A stretch of DNA of 64,000 nucleotides from Triops longicaudatus (lineage: Eukaryota; Arthropoda; Branchiopoda; Notostraca; Triopsidae): positions 124,001 to 188,000 of the forward strand of contig JAGQDJ010000101.1 in the NCBI GenBank assembly GCA_022885665.1, given 5' to 3'. The notes under the pieces were generated by a model, which ran no database searches, was not told the DNA's origin, and worked only from the letters and a program-made list of their open reading frames with translations. Shown here one piece after another: positions 24,330-37,447 of this stretch. Numbering within the stretch: the first letter of the stretch is position 1; every line of letters starts with the position of its first letter. Position numbers and translations under genes: made by a program.

Positions 24330-27300
24330 CAAGTTGCATTGTTTCGTGGAGGGGAAAAAGGACAGACGGTTTTCAAGACTATAATTCGGACGTGATGGTA
24401 AGATTAGCGTGGAAATAACAAGACGAAGATCAAGGAGGGCTACGGTATGCTCCCCCGTAAGGTGCGGTGCCTGAACTATTGTCATACATAAGTAGTCAAG
24501 CGCAACGTTCTTCCTTAACGTTGCTGTTTCAAGCTTCTTCTTACTTACTCAAAGAAAATTCACAAAGGTAAAGGCATAACGACTTTTGTCAGATTGCCAC
24601 GTCTACCAGCCATTTCCGGGACTAAGCGATGTTTTACACAGCTCCTCGTCATTTGCATGTCACTCTATCGAGTTACGCATCCACCCTAAAAAAAAAGAAA
24701 AGAAAAAAGCAAGACGTCAGAGAGAGAGAAAACATGACTTGCAACGTTCCACTTCTTTTCTACTCAGATTCCCAAAAAGCAGCATCGCAAAACATGAGGC
24801 AGACCTAACAGTGTAGTAGTTTCCCCCAAATTTGGGGTTTGTTAAGCTCGTTAGCTCAGGCAAAAGATATTATTCAACACTGTAGCACGTAACTGACAAA
24901 TAGGAAGATTAGCACTCCTATAACCAAAACCACAAACATCGGACCTACAAACCCAATCACTGGGCAACACAATACCGCAGCTGGACATACCAAATGCTGC
25001 TGTAAGCCTCAATTTCGAACAATTACGAATTAAACTCGCCAACCATTGTTTTAACCACCATCGCCCTGAAACCTCCTATTCACCAATACGGAAAACTTTC
25101 GAGAGCCAAGAAAAAAAAATTAAAGGTTCTCCCATAGCTAACCAACACGGAACGCATTGAAGAAAGGCTCAACAAAGGCTCTTGCACATTCTATTTTCAA
25201 GACGCTAAATCATAAAAGATAAATAAAAAAAGATTACTTTAATTCACAACTAAGCCTAAGTTAAACAGAATATATTTCTTTGCAAGTCGATTTTTAAGGG
25301 CCGGGTTCGCGGGAAAAATATAGCTAAATACTTTCCAACATTCTCGTTACAAGTTCTTCTAAAAAAAAAAATCTCAGGAAAATTCCTACAATTGTCAGAA
25401 TATGTCTCTATCAGGCCATGCAAAGCGAGTCATTTGTATTCGTTCCGCCAAGACTTATGGAAGCATCTTTTCCACGAGGAGGGCGATAGTTGCTACGTGC
25501 CAAAGGTCGCTTATTGATTGGTTTTAACAGTCGACTGAGCTCGAGTCAAAATGCCCGAAATAGGAACCCCACCAACTTCGTCCGCACGCGACTCTTCACA
25601 TTTCCCAGAATTTTCACTCTCAGTGTCGCTACTCTTGATACAGGTTCTCACACGTCTGTACCAACTTGCCAGCCCAGATCATTACTGAGCTTGTTTCGGC
25701 ACGTTTTCAACAAATGACGAAAAATTCTAGAAACGGTGCAGTATGAACCTTGTCCTCGCCTAGAAACTTGTAACAGCTGTACTGTATAATTAACCATTAA
25801 TTGTTCACCCTTTCATTGTTAATTTGCTGTACTTTATCGCCTCGCTCCGACTTTGTCCCCATGTTATACATGTTCATTGTTGGCTGTTGGCAAGGTCCCC
25901 TTCTTTCATTCGCTATTAAAAGCCTCCAAGCGCTGTGTCTTACGTCCTAACCTTCCAAGAAACCTCCGGGCCTCTTCCCTCTTTTTTTGTTTCATTGCTG
26001 CTATGAAGTTGTAGCATTGCCCTATGACGAACGCTATCACCCTACCGCGGGTACCAATAAAGCGTTCTCTAGATGCTTTCCTTTAACTTTCTTTACGTCT
26101 TGGTAACTCCCAAAGATGGATTTTGATATACGACACGTTTTTTTCCCTCGTGACTGTGGCAATGTCGCTCACGCTTGCATTTGCTTCAAGTCTCACTACG
26201 TATATCTAGTGGGGAATAGGGAGCAAGTGCGCTCGCTTACCAAAATCACATGACCTTCTTTATTTATTTATTTTTTGCCCTAGCCGGATTATACTTCTCT
26301 TTTTCTCCGTCCTTGCTGATAGTCACCTTATCTAAAATGCAATGAAAAGCAACTTCTTCAGTTGCCATAAGCAAGTAACAGATGATGATTTTGAAAATTT
26401 AATTTCACTTATATCATCTTGAAAATGGCTTCTCTTACGCAGTCTGACAATAAGAAAACGCAAGCTTTCCCCTCAAGAAGGATGAGCTTCACGGCATTTC
26501 ACAACAAAGGGTAGTAAAAGTCTACGTCACGTCACGTTTTCCCCAACCTTCACACCTATACAGTCAGTAGGAAAAAAAATACGTCACACCCTTGCTACTT
26601 TACGCTTCGGACAACAAAAGGAACAGTTCGCCCCATAACTCCCGTCTTACACTCCTCCCCACCGGCTTTTGGGAAACGGGCAAACAATGGTCACCCGTAC
26701 GGGTAAACATAAGACAAAGTCGTCCAAAAGGGGTCCTTGCTCTGTTTTCCTCTCCAATTAACACACCTGTAGCTGCGAACCATTTGGATTTGTGCGTAAC
26801 TTGCGACGAATCCAACACTCAAGGTCAACATCGCCATTTTCTTTGGTAACCAACTGTTTCCCTCCAACTCCCCAATCATACTCGCTTTTTCAACAAACGT
26901 GAGCTTACCGAAAGCCATAAATGGAGTTTTTATAGCTCCAGCACACTGCTCCAAGCAAGTTAACGCAATCAAACCAGCGAGGTGTGACCAAACGTCCCAC
27001 GAGAGTCATGCACACCCGTGCTCAAGCGTGCCTAATTTGAACATGTGCAATGCAGTCACATCGGGACGAGAGACAAAAGGCCTTCACTCCTCGGGATGTC
27101 GCCTCCAATGCAATTAAAACAAGATTATTTTCTAGACGCCGCTAATATAATCCCCAACCATCTCTTTTTTTCTCCTCCCTCTTTCCCTTCAGTAGATCAA
27201 ATGTGCTTAAGCTCGGTTCAAACCGGATCAATTTTATTCCAAATGCTGGCTCACGGCTGGAAAACTTCTAGAATATCGGTTTTCGGAAAACTTTTGTAAG

Positions 27301-30300
27301 TCAGCACGCAACACAAAGAAATATTTCTTGTGTTTGACGCCACCTTACCCCGCAAAAATCAACAGTCGTAACAATTGCTTATTTGCTTTACTCGCTCCTC
27401 TGGCCTTTTTTGCCTCCTGGATGTCACACTTATGTATATCTATTTGACATTACAAGAAAACAAGTCATATCCTCGAAAATCCCGTTTCCTAGCCCAATGG
27501 CAGACTAGCTTGGTTCTAGTCTTTCTCAAGGTTGTTTATCACGGCTCGGAGCCAGTTTGAAAGGGAGCTCTTCCAAAAACAAGCGAAAAATCCTCTACTC
27601 CCCTAAACCCAAAAATAATCTGAGAACAATACGGTACAAACTCTAGCAAACGTGTTCCTAAGCTTGCCAAAAACTTATAACGCCGGGGAAAAAACTTCAT
27701 TGGGATGTGAAACAGCTCAGCTCCACTGATAACGTTCAGGCTCTTACATGAGCTCACCTCACGGCCAAGGAAAATTTGTCTACTGAGACATATGAGGGAC
27801 AAAACTTCTAACTTGCACATGCATGTAACAATACCATTTTAGAAACAAGTTCTTTTTTATAGGTCCATTCTGTAGCCATCATGAGCAAAATATGGCAAAA
27901 GCAAGAGGGAAGCAAATTAAGTAAATGCACGCTTTGGAGACATGGTAACAAACTTACTTTAGGATCAGAGAAGCGAAGGAAACAAAGAGCAGGAAATAAG
28001 GGTAGTTTGCTGCCGGTACCCTGAACCCTATTTTCCATTTTCAATCACCACCCACCCTTGGTTTTTAAGTTGCCTCTGACGAGCGACTCAAGGAAACAAA
28101 ATGTTTTAATGCACGGGAGGCATGATTGCATGTAAAACATACGTTTTCTTTCACTTTGGAACACTTTGCCGTACCCTCAGACGGACCGCAACGATAGCAA
28201 ATCACAACAGGGAAGTTTTCTGAATGTTTGAAATGTCCAACCGCTTTCCGTCTTTACCCTCGGTTAAGCACCGAGGTTGTCTGCAAAATGAAATTTGCTG
28301 GTTTCAACGCTTTGCTATACACAACAGGTTTTGTGGTTACGACTTGAGAAACTTAATGTTGTCACTACAGCGTAACGAACGCTTTAAGAACTGTCACTGT
28401 AGCTTTCAATCAAGTTCAACCGCCTGTCTTGCAGGGTTCCAATATTTTTTTACTCCACCGGTTTTCGCTTCCGTTACATTTTAAGACAAAAATGAAGGAG
28501 TAACAAGAGAGAACCAAACATTCATAATTGCTTCTTGATTACGGCAGCTCGTGGAGGTTAGGCAAAGGATAATTAAATGAATGGAGGGTTACCAGGTTTC
28601 CAGTTCTGTGGATTTCACAAAACGCGACACGCCCAAGTTCTCCAGAGGGAGGTGAAAGACCAAATGGAAGTGGAAGAAGTGAAACGGGCACAGCATGTTA
28701 ATGAAGCCAAAATAATTAGAACAAAGTTTGGGGCCAATTGAAAGCTACGAGAGGAAAAAGAGGGAAATACAATGTTGGTTGAAATCACAAACCCTCATTC
28801 TTTCTTTCCCTTTGGTTTTCTTTAGTGGGCTCGTTTCTTTCTTTTTCTGCATGGGAAGTTACCACGTTCTGTTCTCTGTTGCCTTTTGCCGTGTTGCATA
28901 AATATAACGGCCACGCAAGTGTATATATAAACGGCACATGGAGATACACGTAGTGCGCTCGTGAAATGTTAGTTCTTCTCCGAAACATAAAACTCGAAGC
29001 GAAGGGCTTCTAGGTCTGTTTTTTGGCAATGGATGTGACAGGAGGTTCCTTTTGCTTTCTGTAAGTTTTTCATAAAACAGACAAGCAAAAAAGAAGCGAG
29101 TGTACACAATTAGGTCTCGCTTTGCGCACTGAATACGTTCCAAAACCTGCTACATCTTCTGACGTCCTAAAATCCAGATTTAGGGTAACACTAATAACGA
29201 ACATGTACTACGCCACGGCTTGTCGCGAAACTATGCCCTACCCTTAATGAACATTTTTCACATAGTTTGAAATTTAACGGAACAATGTGGTACAATTTTA
29301 ACCCCGGCAGTCGATCGCTTCGTAAAAATGTCTTGCAAGATATGTGGGACGCATTTCAAAAGGATAGATTCTAGTCCGGGAAGATCTCAATTGAAGGTAA
29401 TATATTTAAATTGTGCCGCGTACCCTCAAATTATGCGAGAAATGACTGCTCGGAATCTTTTCGAGACTTGTAACACTAAGGAAGGAGAATGCTACTTAAA
29501 TTATTGCGACGATTCCACCTAATTTGCGACAAGGCGAGGCAGGATATCCGCGTAAGACGAGACTGAACAGCTTTTTCCTTTTGCAGAATCGCACAGACGC
29601 GAAATACTGTGCACGAAGGTCTCGTATACCGAGGGAACGGCCGCAGTTCCTTTCGAACTTCCAACTTACAACAGAAGCTCATTCTCTTGAACATAACCTT
29701 CTGTCTAAACATCGTAAACTCAAGGCTCCAGTATCGTGCACAATGCTGCCCCGGCTTTCGTGTCCGTATCTTCTCTTTACGGTACAGCCCTTGAAAAATC
29801 GTCAAGCCCCTTCCAATCTCGACCAAAAGCTTTTCTTCGCTTCACTTGCACTTCAGGCACGCTAAGCTATTGCTCTCTCGCTATACACGCGCTCGATATC
29901 AAGCATCCGAGATTTTCTCTTCGCAGTGAAGCTTTCCCTTCCACATTCTACCCGCTCGCTCGAAAATGTATTTCTTCTGCCGTTTCTCATAGGTCTTTTT
30001 CTGCCTTTAATTTTGTGTACTTTAGGACCAGCAAGGAAACCCATGAATATCAAGAAACACAACGGAAGCATGCTAAGAAAGAATTAACCCGAAAAACATT
30101 GCCTTCACCCGACTTCTCCCCCGACAATAAATTAATTACGCCCTTTTCCCTAGTTTTAAAGTTACCGCTCCGCTTGCACAAGTCCTTGCCATCTTGTCGT
30201 AGATTTCTTTAACGCCCCTCCTCCCCTACCCCTTTTCTCCTATCTTGAATGTTACATATGCAAATCCTGAATCCCGTCTTAACGGCGACGGTATTGAACA

Positions 30301-30740
30301 TTTCTGGATAGCGTGACTTTTGGTTTTCTACACAAGTAGACTTTCCCGCGAGCCACAAAGGTGCTTGATATGCAGAGCACTTGCATACCTTTTGGTGATG
30401 CCAAGCAAATCAATTCCCTTTAGCTCGGTATACATCCTCCGCTGCTGCTCACGCTGCTAGTTGCTGCTCACTTATGCGTTTCGCGAACTCAACCCGGATA
30501 CGCCACTCACACAAACAATCGCAACGCAGGCAAACGACCAAGCTGTTGCTTTTCTATTGCTGGCCTCGGTTTTTTCTTTTGTTTCTTTTTTCTTCGCTTA
30601 CCTTCAGTAAAAAATCCCCACAGTTGGATACGGGCAAGTGAGAGAAAAAAAGGGCCCCATTTCGTTGGGGATCCGAGTTTCGTAAGCCCCGCATATTGCG
30701 GCTGTTGCAACAAACGTTCAGTCTACGCTTTAATGGATAA
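24330..30740. other. Long gene-poor stretch
   Basis: About 6 kb with only chance-length frames, the longest being 158 codons at 29736-30212 (+), Ser/Pro/Arg-rich with no domain. A minus-strand ATG at about 26850 starts a hydrophobic, signal-peptide-like segment ending at a CAG/GTGTGT donor, but nothing supports it further. No structured repeat was found. Confidence 0.35.
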
Positions 30741-30746
30741 CCACGG

Positions 30747-31217
30747 TTAAATGGGGTTTAACCAGAGTCGCAGTAATTCTCTCCTTTTGGGTTGCCACTC
30801 CAGGAGTAGCGAAACTTTGATAAATGGTCCCAAGAAATTCCGGCCACTTGTAACACTTAAAATCCACAATTTTACTTTCCGTCGAACAATGTCGAGCTCC
30901 CGGTGTGAACAAGTCGCCGGCTCAAGCTCGACTGCTTTTTCGATCAACGTCCGTACCAGCCAGAGCCAAGGCATCGCCAACGAAGCCGACGTCGCTTTGC
31001 CTCCTCCCTCTTCTTGTGAGCCGAACGACTGCTCAACTCCGAGGGGTTGAGCTTCCAACGACGTCGGTGTCCGGATCCGGGCGTGGGGCGCGATGCGGAA
31101 TATCTCTACCTTGCCTGGTTTTGGCGAGGTTGCTCCAGCAGGAACCGAACCGGGAAGGAAGTGTAACGGAAGACAAACGTCGGTGGCTTTTGGAACCTTT
31201 TTGCTTTTATAAAATGC
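30747..31217 (-). CDS. Open frame of 156 codons in a CpG-rich patch, unidentified
   Basis: On the minus strand one frame stays open from just after a TAA at 31218-31220 to a TAA at 30747-30749. It has no early ATG; the first in-frame Met lies near the middle. GC-rich DNA lowers stop frequency, and plus-strand frames overlap here too, including one starting at ATG 30889 (53 codons, good AACAATG context) and a 146-codon one. It may therefore be a first exon, a pseudogene or chance. No motif is recognised on either strand. Confidence 0.2.
   Translation of the reverse strand, partial: AFYKSKKVPKATDVCLPLHFLPGSVPAGATSPKPGKVEIFRIAPHARIRTPTSLEAQPLGVEQSFGSQEEGGGKATSASLAMPWLWLVRTLIEKAVELEPATCSHRELDIVRRKVKLWILSVTSGRNFLGPFIKVSLLLEWQPKRRELLRLWLNPI
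30885..31190. promoter_or_regulatory. CpG-rich island, possible promoter or first exon
   Basis: About 300 bases carry roughly 30 CpG dinucleotides by my count and are clearly GC-richer than both flanks. A TATAAAA lies just beyond at 31208-31214 on the plus strand. Such patches often mark promoters or constitutively unmethylated exons in animals. No downstream gene was recognised, so the role is inferred from composition only. Confidence 0.35.
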
Positions 31218-31319
31218 TTAAGATACTGAACCTACGTGGTCCAAGCCACTCTTCATCTCCCGCGCCCACTTCCCCATCCTATCCTTTCTTCCTTTACTTA
31301 AAAATACTATGGAAGTCTC

Positions 31320-32640
31320 ACTTTACGCTGAAAGTGAGTTCCTAACACTGATGTCTTAGAATAATTTTAACGACGCATAATAAATCTTTAACTATAGAAT
31401 ATTTCAGAAAGCCTCTCTTTATGATTAAAGTCCTTTCCAGAGAAACGTCAGATTTGTTTTCCATGGAATTACGCATTCCTCACTTAAAACTAAAGCGGAA
31501 ACTTCGCTTTACGATGAAAATTCCCTCTACAGTCTTTTAGATTTGCCACTGAAATTACATGTTGAATGTAATTTCCTAATAAAATTCCCTTTACAATTTA
31601 AAAAATCCAAGGAGATTTGAACTTCTTGTACTGAAAAAAAACTATAGTGAAACTGTAGTGAAATTGCAATTTTGTCAACTCCTATTTATGAAAACACCCG
31701 ATTATGTCAACCAGATCGTCAAAAAAATTAGTTAACGACGAGGTTTTACGTTATTTTCAAGTACTTACTCATGGGTCGTAAATGCTTGTCTCTAACTGGC
31801 TCACAAAAATATAAGGAAAGTTTGATCACGCAATTTATTTTCCATTATTATTCCGCATTTGGAACTTTCCAAAATATTCCAAATGCATAATATAAGTACA
31901 TCCGATTTTGTTAACAATTAACTCGTCAACTTCAACTATCTTACTGCCAACTATTCTCGTGTCCCGATCGGTTGACAAATCAAAGTTCCATAAGAAATCT
32001 TCAACGTGAAGTATTCGTACAGCCTCGCTTTACGAAGGGAATCCTATCTATAGTCTTTAGTTTTTTCGTTCAAATACCGGTAAGAAATTCAGCACTGGGG
32101 AGACCTCGTTTTACGTTTTCACAGAAGAAAGTTTTCATGGCCTTCGAAGTTTTTCTTGGTAGTTTACGTATTAGGAACCTACCATAAAGTACCATGGAAG
32201 TGTAGCTTAATTGAGAAGAAAATTCATTCCCGATAAACGTTGCGATTCTTTTCATCCTAACTCTGCTGAACAATATCGTAAATTGCTTCTACGTAGTTGG
32301 AATTTGATTTTAGAGCCAAAAAAGTGTGATGGCGATAGCGTGAGGGATTTGACTGCTGTTTGTAGTTTTCGACCTTGGTACGGCGACTAAACGTGTCTGT
32401 CCAGTAGTCGTAACGTTAGCATGGTGGCTACTGAGTCAAACGTTACTAAAATACTCCCCCACCTTCTTCCACTTCATTCATTCCCAGCGATCTCGTAAAC
32501 GTCTGTCCGAACGTGTTGGGGAACCACGCCCTTTATATATTTATACTCCCATACAGTGAGTCTTGGAAGTTAACCAGTACATAGGGAAGTTTAATGCGAC
32601 AAAGGGAATTCGCTTTATGTAATTTCCTCGCTTGCTTCGT
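31320..32640. repeat. Degenerate dispersed repeat around CTCGCTTTACG
   Basis: A core resembling CTCGCTTTACGAT recurs at about 31321, 31417, 31507, 31744, 32028, 32108 and 32613. It is often followed by an A-rich then CCCT-containing segment. The first three are spaced about 96 and 90 bases apart, suggesting a decayed tandem array of near 90-100 bp units. Identity between units is low. Confidence 0.3.
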
Positions 32641-32768
32641 TCCACTTTACTGTTCCTTTGCGGTTTACTTAAGTTTTATTCTTATTTATTCAATTCTTGT
32701 TGTCAAGCGAAGCAAATGACATTTCTTTCCTGGTCATAGACGTTCACCCGACTGCGTCAAAGCTTTGA

Positions 32769-32786
32769 GGGGGGGGGGGTGGGGGG
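32769..32786. repeat. Poly-G tract
   Basis: Eleven G, one T and six G. It is capable of G-quadruplex formation in principle, and the length is uncertain in assembled sequence. Confidence 0.7.
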
Positions 32787-33020
32787 CGAGCTTAGCCAAT
32801 CTGTTAATCTGAATATCCGGTGTGTTACACAAGCTTTCCGCATAGTTCTCCTTTAACTAATGTTCCCTTCTAACCGTGCAAATTGACCAAGTCCCTTTTT
32901 CCTCCTTTTCCCTAGTTAACGATACAAAAAGAATGCTCATGTTTGCTATTCTAATTCTCTCTACATATCGTAGCGCAAGACCAATACACACTCCCTCACA
33001 AAAACGACTGCTGTTAATCA

Positions 33021-33045
33021 CCCNNNNNNCCCCCCCCCCCCCCCC
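33021..33045. other. Assembly gap within a poly-C run
   Basis: Six N at 33024-33029 are flanked by C on both sides (3 and 16 C). The gap is almost certainly an unresolved homopolymer rather than missing unique sequence. The open frame drawn across it at 32876-33121 is not meaningful. Confidence 0.9.
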
Positions 33046-33670
33046 GCGCTACCTTCTTTCCCTGAAATTTCGTTGTTGCGTTGGTAAATCGTCGCCAAAT
33101 GCAAGAAGCAGTTTTGATTGATCCAATGCTTATTGAGTTAAAAGGTCAACCATGAAAATACATGCCGGTTCAGCAGTTGGGACCAAACCCTTTATCAAAT
33201 CCTGATCTTGACCTACAAAAATACGTCCTCTTCCCGAACACAAAGGACGAAGGTTATCGTTCTCCGCGTGTTCTACCTAGTCTTGTTCATTTCTTCCTCA
33301 AACGCAGAGGAAAGAAACATAACCACTTCACCGAGCTTTGCAACCAAATACCGGTTAGTTCGTTAGGTGAAGTCAAAAGTCAGCATGCCTCTGGGAGAGC
33401 GAGGGGCAGCGAGTCACGCTTCAATATAACACTGTGACCGACAGACAACCGAACTCAACCTTCTCTTCCACACGTCCAGCAAGTCTCGTATCCTTACTCA
33501 ACCAAGAAGTTCACGTCCTGCCAATCTTTCAGTATAGCGTGCAGAATAACTTTCGGTCCAGGTTTTTCCTTAGTTTCGTGTCATTCTGAGCTGCAATTCC
33601 CAATTTAAACTGGTCGCAACTTCCCTGAACCTCAGTAAGGAAATATGCTGTACTACATCCATCAATGTTT

Positions 33671-33790
33671 GAACATTGCTAAATCAGTGCTACACATTGC
33701 TATATTGAGTATTACTAAACTAGATGTAAGCATTGCTAAATGATCAAATGCTAAACGAATTCCGAGTACTGCTAACTCGATGTTGAGCAT
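33671..33790. repeat. Degenerate tandem repeat with a 36-bp period
   Basis: A CATTGCTAAA-like core starts at 33674, 33695, 33710, 33731, 33746 and 33767. The spacings are 21, 15, 21, 15 and 21 bases, so the true unit is a 36-bp pair of subunits repeated about three times. Units have diverged (CATTGCT, TATTACT, AAATGCT, TACTGCT). No reading frame spans it. Confidence 0.6.
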
Positions 33791-33799
33791 GACTCACGA

Positions 33800-36600
33800 C
33801 TGTCGAAAACAGCTGTCTCGCCAATAAGAAATTTTGCCACACAAGGTTGACAGCAGGTGCGTCATCTTGCTGAGGAAATGTTTTCGCACTTTGATTAGCC
33901 TATGTTGATATTTTTAAGGTATGGTTAGAAAACTTATTTCATAATCCTTCCTATGGCTGCGAGGTATACGTGAAGATTGCAGAGCAGGTAAGACGGTCTG
34001 GTTTATTGCACTCTCCAAATGTGAAACGATCTATGGGTTCTCTTAACTGTAAAGCTCGGTTTAGAAATTTTCTAGCGCCTACGATGCCAAATATTTCTCT
34101 CGACACCTGCAAGTTGATCCGCTAATTAGGAATGGAGTCTCACGAGTTAAACTCAATTCTCCCACACGCCCCCTTTTCAAACTGTTTTTCTAAGAACGCA
34201 AGTGCCGTAAGAAGAGCTCAGGAGTTCTCAAAAGCACCCAACCAAAGGTAACGCAATACTTGTCGAGACTTCTTGGCGTTTTCCAGACCTCGCCCCCCTC
34301 TCCCCAACTCCACCTTAGTCCTTGAAGTGGATGGAAAATAATAAGTCGGTACAGCAATTACACGAAATCTGAAATGACAGCACAAGACATGCCACAGCAA
34401 CGGCTTTTGGCACGAAACTTGCCTAAAAAGCTGGAAATTCTCGTCGTTCGTTGCCTTGGACGCTGTCGCTGGGCCAAGAAAATTTGGGAATCCTTCGTCT
34501 TCCAACACATTGCAGCAATACCTCTTGCTTCAATGCAACGAATATGGAAAATATAGGAGCGTTAGAAAAGGTAAAGAAGAGTTTAAATGCAAGCTTTTTG
34601 AGGATATCAACGCAATCACCATGCTGAATCCGTGTGGCAATACATGGAAACGACCCCGTTTTCTCGCCCTCTAACTACACCAGCGCCAGTACTAAATCTA
34701 CACCGGAGTAGGCGAAAAAGAAAAGGCGACTTTTGAGGCTTAGGACAATAAAACATGGCCGACACCATCAATAGAAGCAATACGTGCTCAAATCTCCAAA
34801 ACAAAAATGTGGAAAACCCGTCATCTGGTTCCCACCCCCTTACTACCTCGTTTTGCCACCCATGCCCCTCCTTGAAAGCGATAACTCTGTTTCCCTTTGG
34901 ACCCTTCCTCCCACACACTCACACTTCTTCCCTCTCAGTTCTCTCCATATGGACGGTGTACAGCCTTTCGTGGGGGGTTTTCGTTCACATTCCTGTTGAT
35001 ATAGCAATTACCGTACAACAATGCTGCCATGACACGGAAAGGCACCGTCGGGTACCACAGTCATTATCGAGTACTCCTTAGCCTCTTACAAAAGCCCTAT
35101 AGTACGGTATATAATAAAAAAAGATAAACCTTTTGCTTGAGATAGCTTGGGCCATAAAATCGTAACTCGTTGCTCGTTAATATTATAGCCAGGTAAGATT
35201 GCAAATAATGATATCCCACGCAAACACTCGATCCGATAATGCCACGTCTGCGTTAAGCTGCTTTTCACACTGGCCTTTCATTTTCTAATTAATTCACTGA
35301 AAAAAATTTATGCATAGTGCAAACTTATCAACGCTGGTACTAAGCTTGTTATTTTTATCCGAGGAGAACCGTATAGGACCACTCAATCTGGCATTGCTTT
35401 CAGCAATAAAGCGAGGCATTGAAAACGCCTCTCTTGTTTGTGTATCTTGGCAACAATGAATAACAACGTCGCCGTTGACTAAAGACAGGGTTCGCAAATG
35501 AGATAATGGCTGCACTGATACAAGTAGCAGCAATTTCGCTTCTGTATGCGAATACGACGGCGGCGGCGATGGGGGTTAGTGGGACCAGTAGCTCAACTGC
35601 ACTTAATTTCTTTATTTAAAATATCCTGTCACTCTTTTATTAATATTGACTGATGTTTGAAATAGAATGCACAGATCGCGCGTGGGCGGGGGAGGTGGAG
35701 CTCGTCCCCACGATACAACATATGGAAGCTTTGAGTGTGTTTTCCTGCATAGATAAGTTTTTCACGTCCCTGTACCAGAATAACCGGGTCTTGTGTGTAT
35801 ACTTGAACGCCTTTTTGTCTATTCATGTTTCCTATAATTAATGAGCATCAGCCTTCGCTTCACATTACTGTCAACACACAAGGGTTCTGTTTGAGAAAAC
35901 CGTTTCATCTTAGGACATGACTTATGTGAGACCTCAAACCAGCAAACCCAGGTTCCTAAACCACAGCTCGTTTTAGGGAAGAGATTTAACCTCGCTTAAC
36001 ATCTATCACTCTTTTCTGTAGCGTATTCGTCAAGTTGTAACTAGAATCACTGTGGTTTGGCCCATGCTATCCGACCTGTACTCCCGTTGGCGGCCCTCAA
36101 AAACGCCCCCTTATGTTTAGCGAAAACTAATAACCTCTGTGCTTGACAGTTGAGATAAGAAGGTTTGTCTTGGAAATGAGGCAAAGCTTTAGGCTTCACT
36201 TAAATTTCACGAATAATGCATTAGTCTGTTGACCTCGGCTTCCCCCGTTCCTCCAAGCACATATCACTTGTACCTGTTCTGCAGTGGTAATAGGGACGGA
36301 CGCGGTTGCCCGACTGTCGTAACAACGAGCTTGACCTGTCTAATTCTGTCAAAGAAAACCTGAGTCCTTTAAAAAACAAAAAATTAAATTTCTAACCCAC
36401 GAGCTGCCTTTCTGCCTTGCTTAGGCTACTGTTTCAGTGAAATTTTAACTAGGGCTCGGAGAGTAAATAATGCATGTTTGTCCTTTCCTGCATAGTTGAT
36501 GTATTGGCAGATCTATGGCCAGCTGATTTGTTTGAAAATTTGCTATTTGTTGACCAGAGCTGTACGTCGTGGTCTAACTACCCTGATATTAACTTAACTA
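33800..36600. other. Non-coding stretch
   Basis: Only chance-length frames. A short CCG-type triplet run at about 35560 lies in minus-strand frames of 72 to about 90 codons without a recognisable domain. Confidence 0.35.
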
Positions 36601-36612
36601 GGGTAATGTTGT

Positions 36613-36779
36613 AAGCACTCCCGTGCCCGAGGAGGGGGATAGGGGGTTTTAACACCCCTCAAATGTTAATTTTATCATGGTGAGCATAGGCTACTACCAT
36701 GTATAATAAAAGTACATACGGAAAACACACCCCGCAGCTTTATAACACCCCTCGAACCAAAAGCCTGGTTACGGCCCTG
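36613..36779 (-). mobile_element. Short MITE, family copy 1
   Basis: Read on the minus strand it begins CAGGGCCGTAACCAGG and ends in a segment containing GGGCACGGGAGTGCTT. It is flanked by a 5-bp duplication, GTTGT, at 36608-36612 and 36780-36784. The interior, including the TTTTGGTT near the start and the CCTATCCCCCTCC near the end, matches the copies at 45847 and 62143. It is non-coding. The 5-bp duplication and CAGGG ends suggest a hAT-like element, but the superfamily is inferred. Confidence 0.75.
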
Positions 36780-36789
36780 GTTGTGAGGA

Positions 36790-37440
36790 TACGGGGCTAG
36801 TCCTTTTTTAACAAGTTGACCCTGGCTTGTAGTGGAGACAGAACTCGTACGTAGTTTCTCTTCCTTCCAAAACCCTGGATATAACGCTGCAAAAATGTAT
36901 ATTGTTGCTACTGGGTGTTTTGTATTTTTGAATCACCTTAAGCCTACGGCGGAGCTAGAACATATTGCCAAATAACATGGATAACTCATGCTAGCGGTAG
37001 GACAAATACGATCCAATATTTTGCCAAAAATACGACAGTTATATTTTGTGAATGAGTGTTGCGTTTAAAAGATTTTTTTAACCAAAATAGCATTTCAACA
37101 ATTTGCAGCATTAAGCTTTAAAAATTGCTACTTTTTATTGAAGAAACTTTTCGAAAATATCTCTTCGACACTAAGATTAGCGTGTAAGCGCTTTGTTGTT
37201 AAGCTTAGGAAGTATATTTTGAATGTTGTATGGCAAAACGAATGGAGTCCCGGGTGCCACCTATGGAGGGAGGCGACGTACTAACTCTTGGTTCCCCGTG
37301 GCATTATCCATGGCTAAAATACGCTTCTTCACATAAGCTTCTGCCGAAAATGATGATTAAACGCATGTGAACGTATTCCTACAGTTATTTCTGCACGACT
37401 GCATTGGAAAAACAACTTAGGACTAAGTGATATCGCTAAG
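36790..37440. other. Non-coding stretch
   Basis: No exon or repeat with clear ends was seen. Confidence 0.35.
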
Positions 37441-37447
37441 TTTTCAT

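Noticed and set aside
29328..29522. Short frame starting with CKICGTHF, suggestive of a zinc finger
   Set aside because: There is only one Cys pair and no correctly spaced His pair or second finger.
29736..30212. 158-codon open frame (+)
   Set aside because: The length is close to the chance maximum for about 128,000 codons at this base composition. The peptide is Ser/Pro/Arg-rich without a domain, and antisense frames overlap it.
32876..33121. 81-codon frame crossing the N gap
   Set aside because: It includes unresolved bases and a poly-C run of uncertain length, so the frame is not real.
35294..35600. Two overlapping minus-strand frames downstream of a CCG run
   Set aside because: Two different frames look equally protein-like, which shows that appearance alone is not evidence. 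No acceptor or donor supports either.
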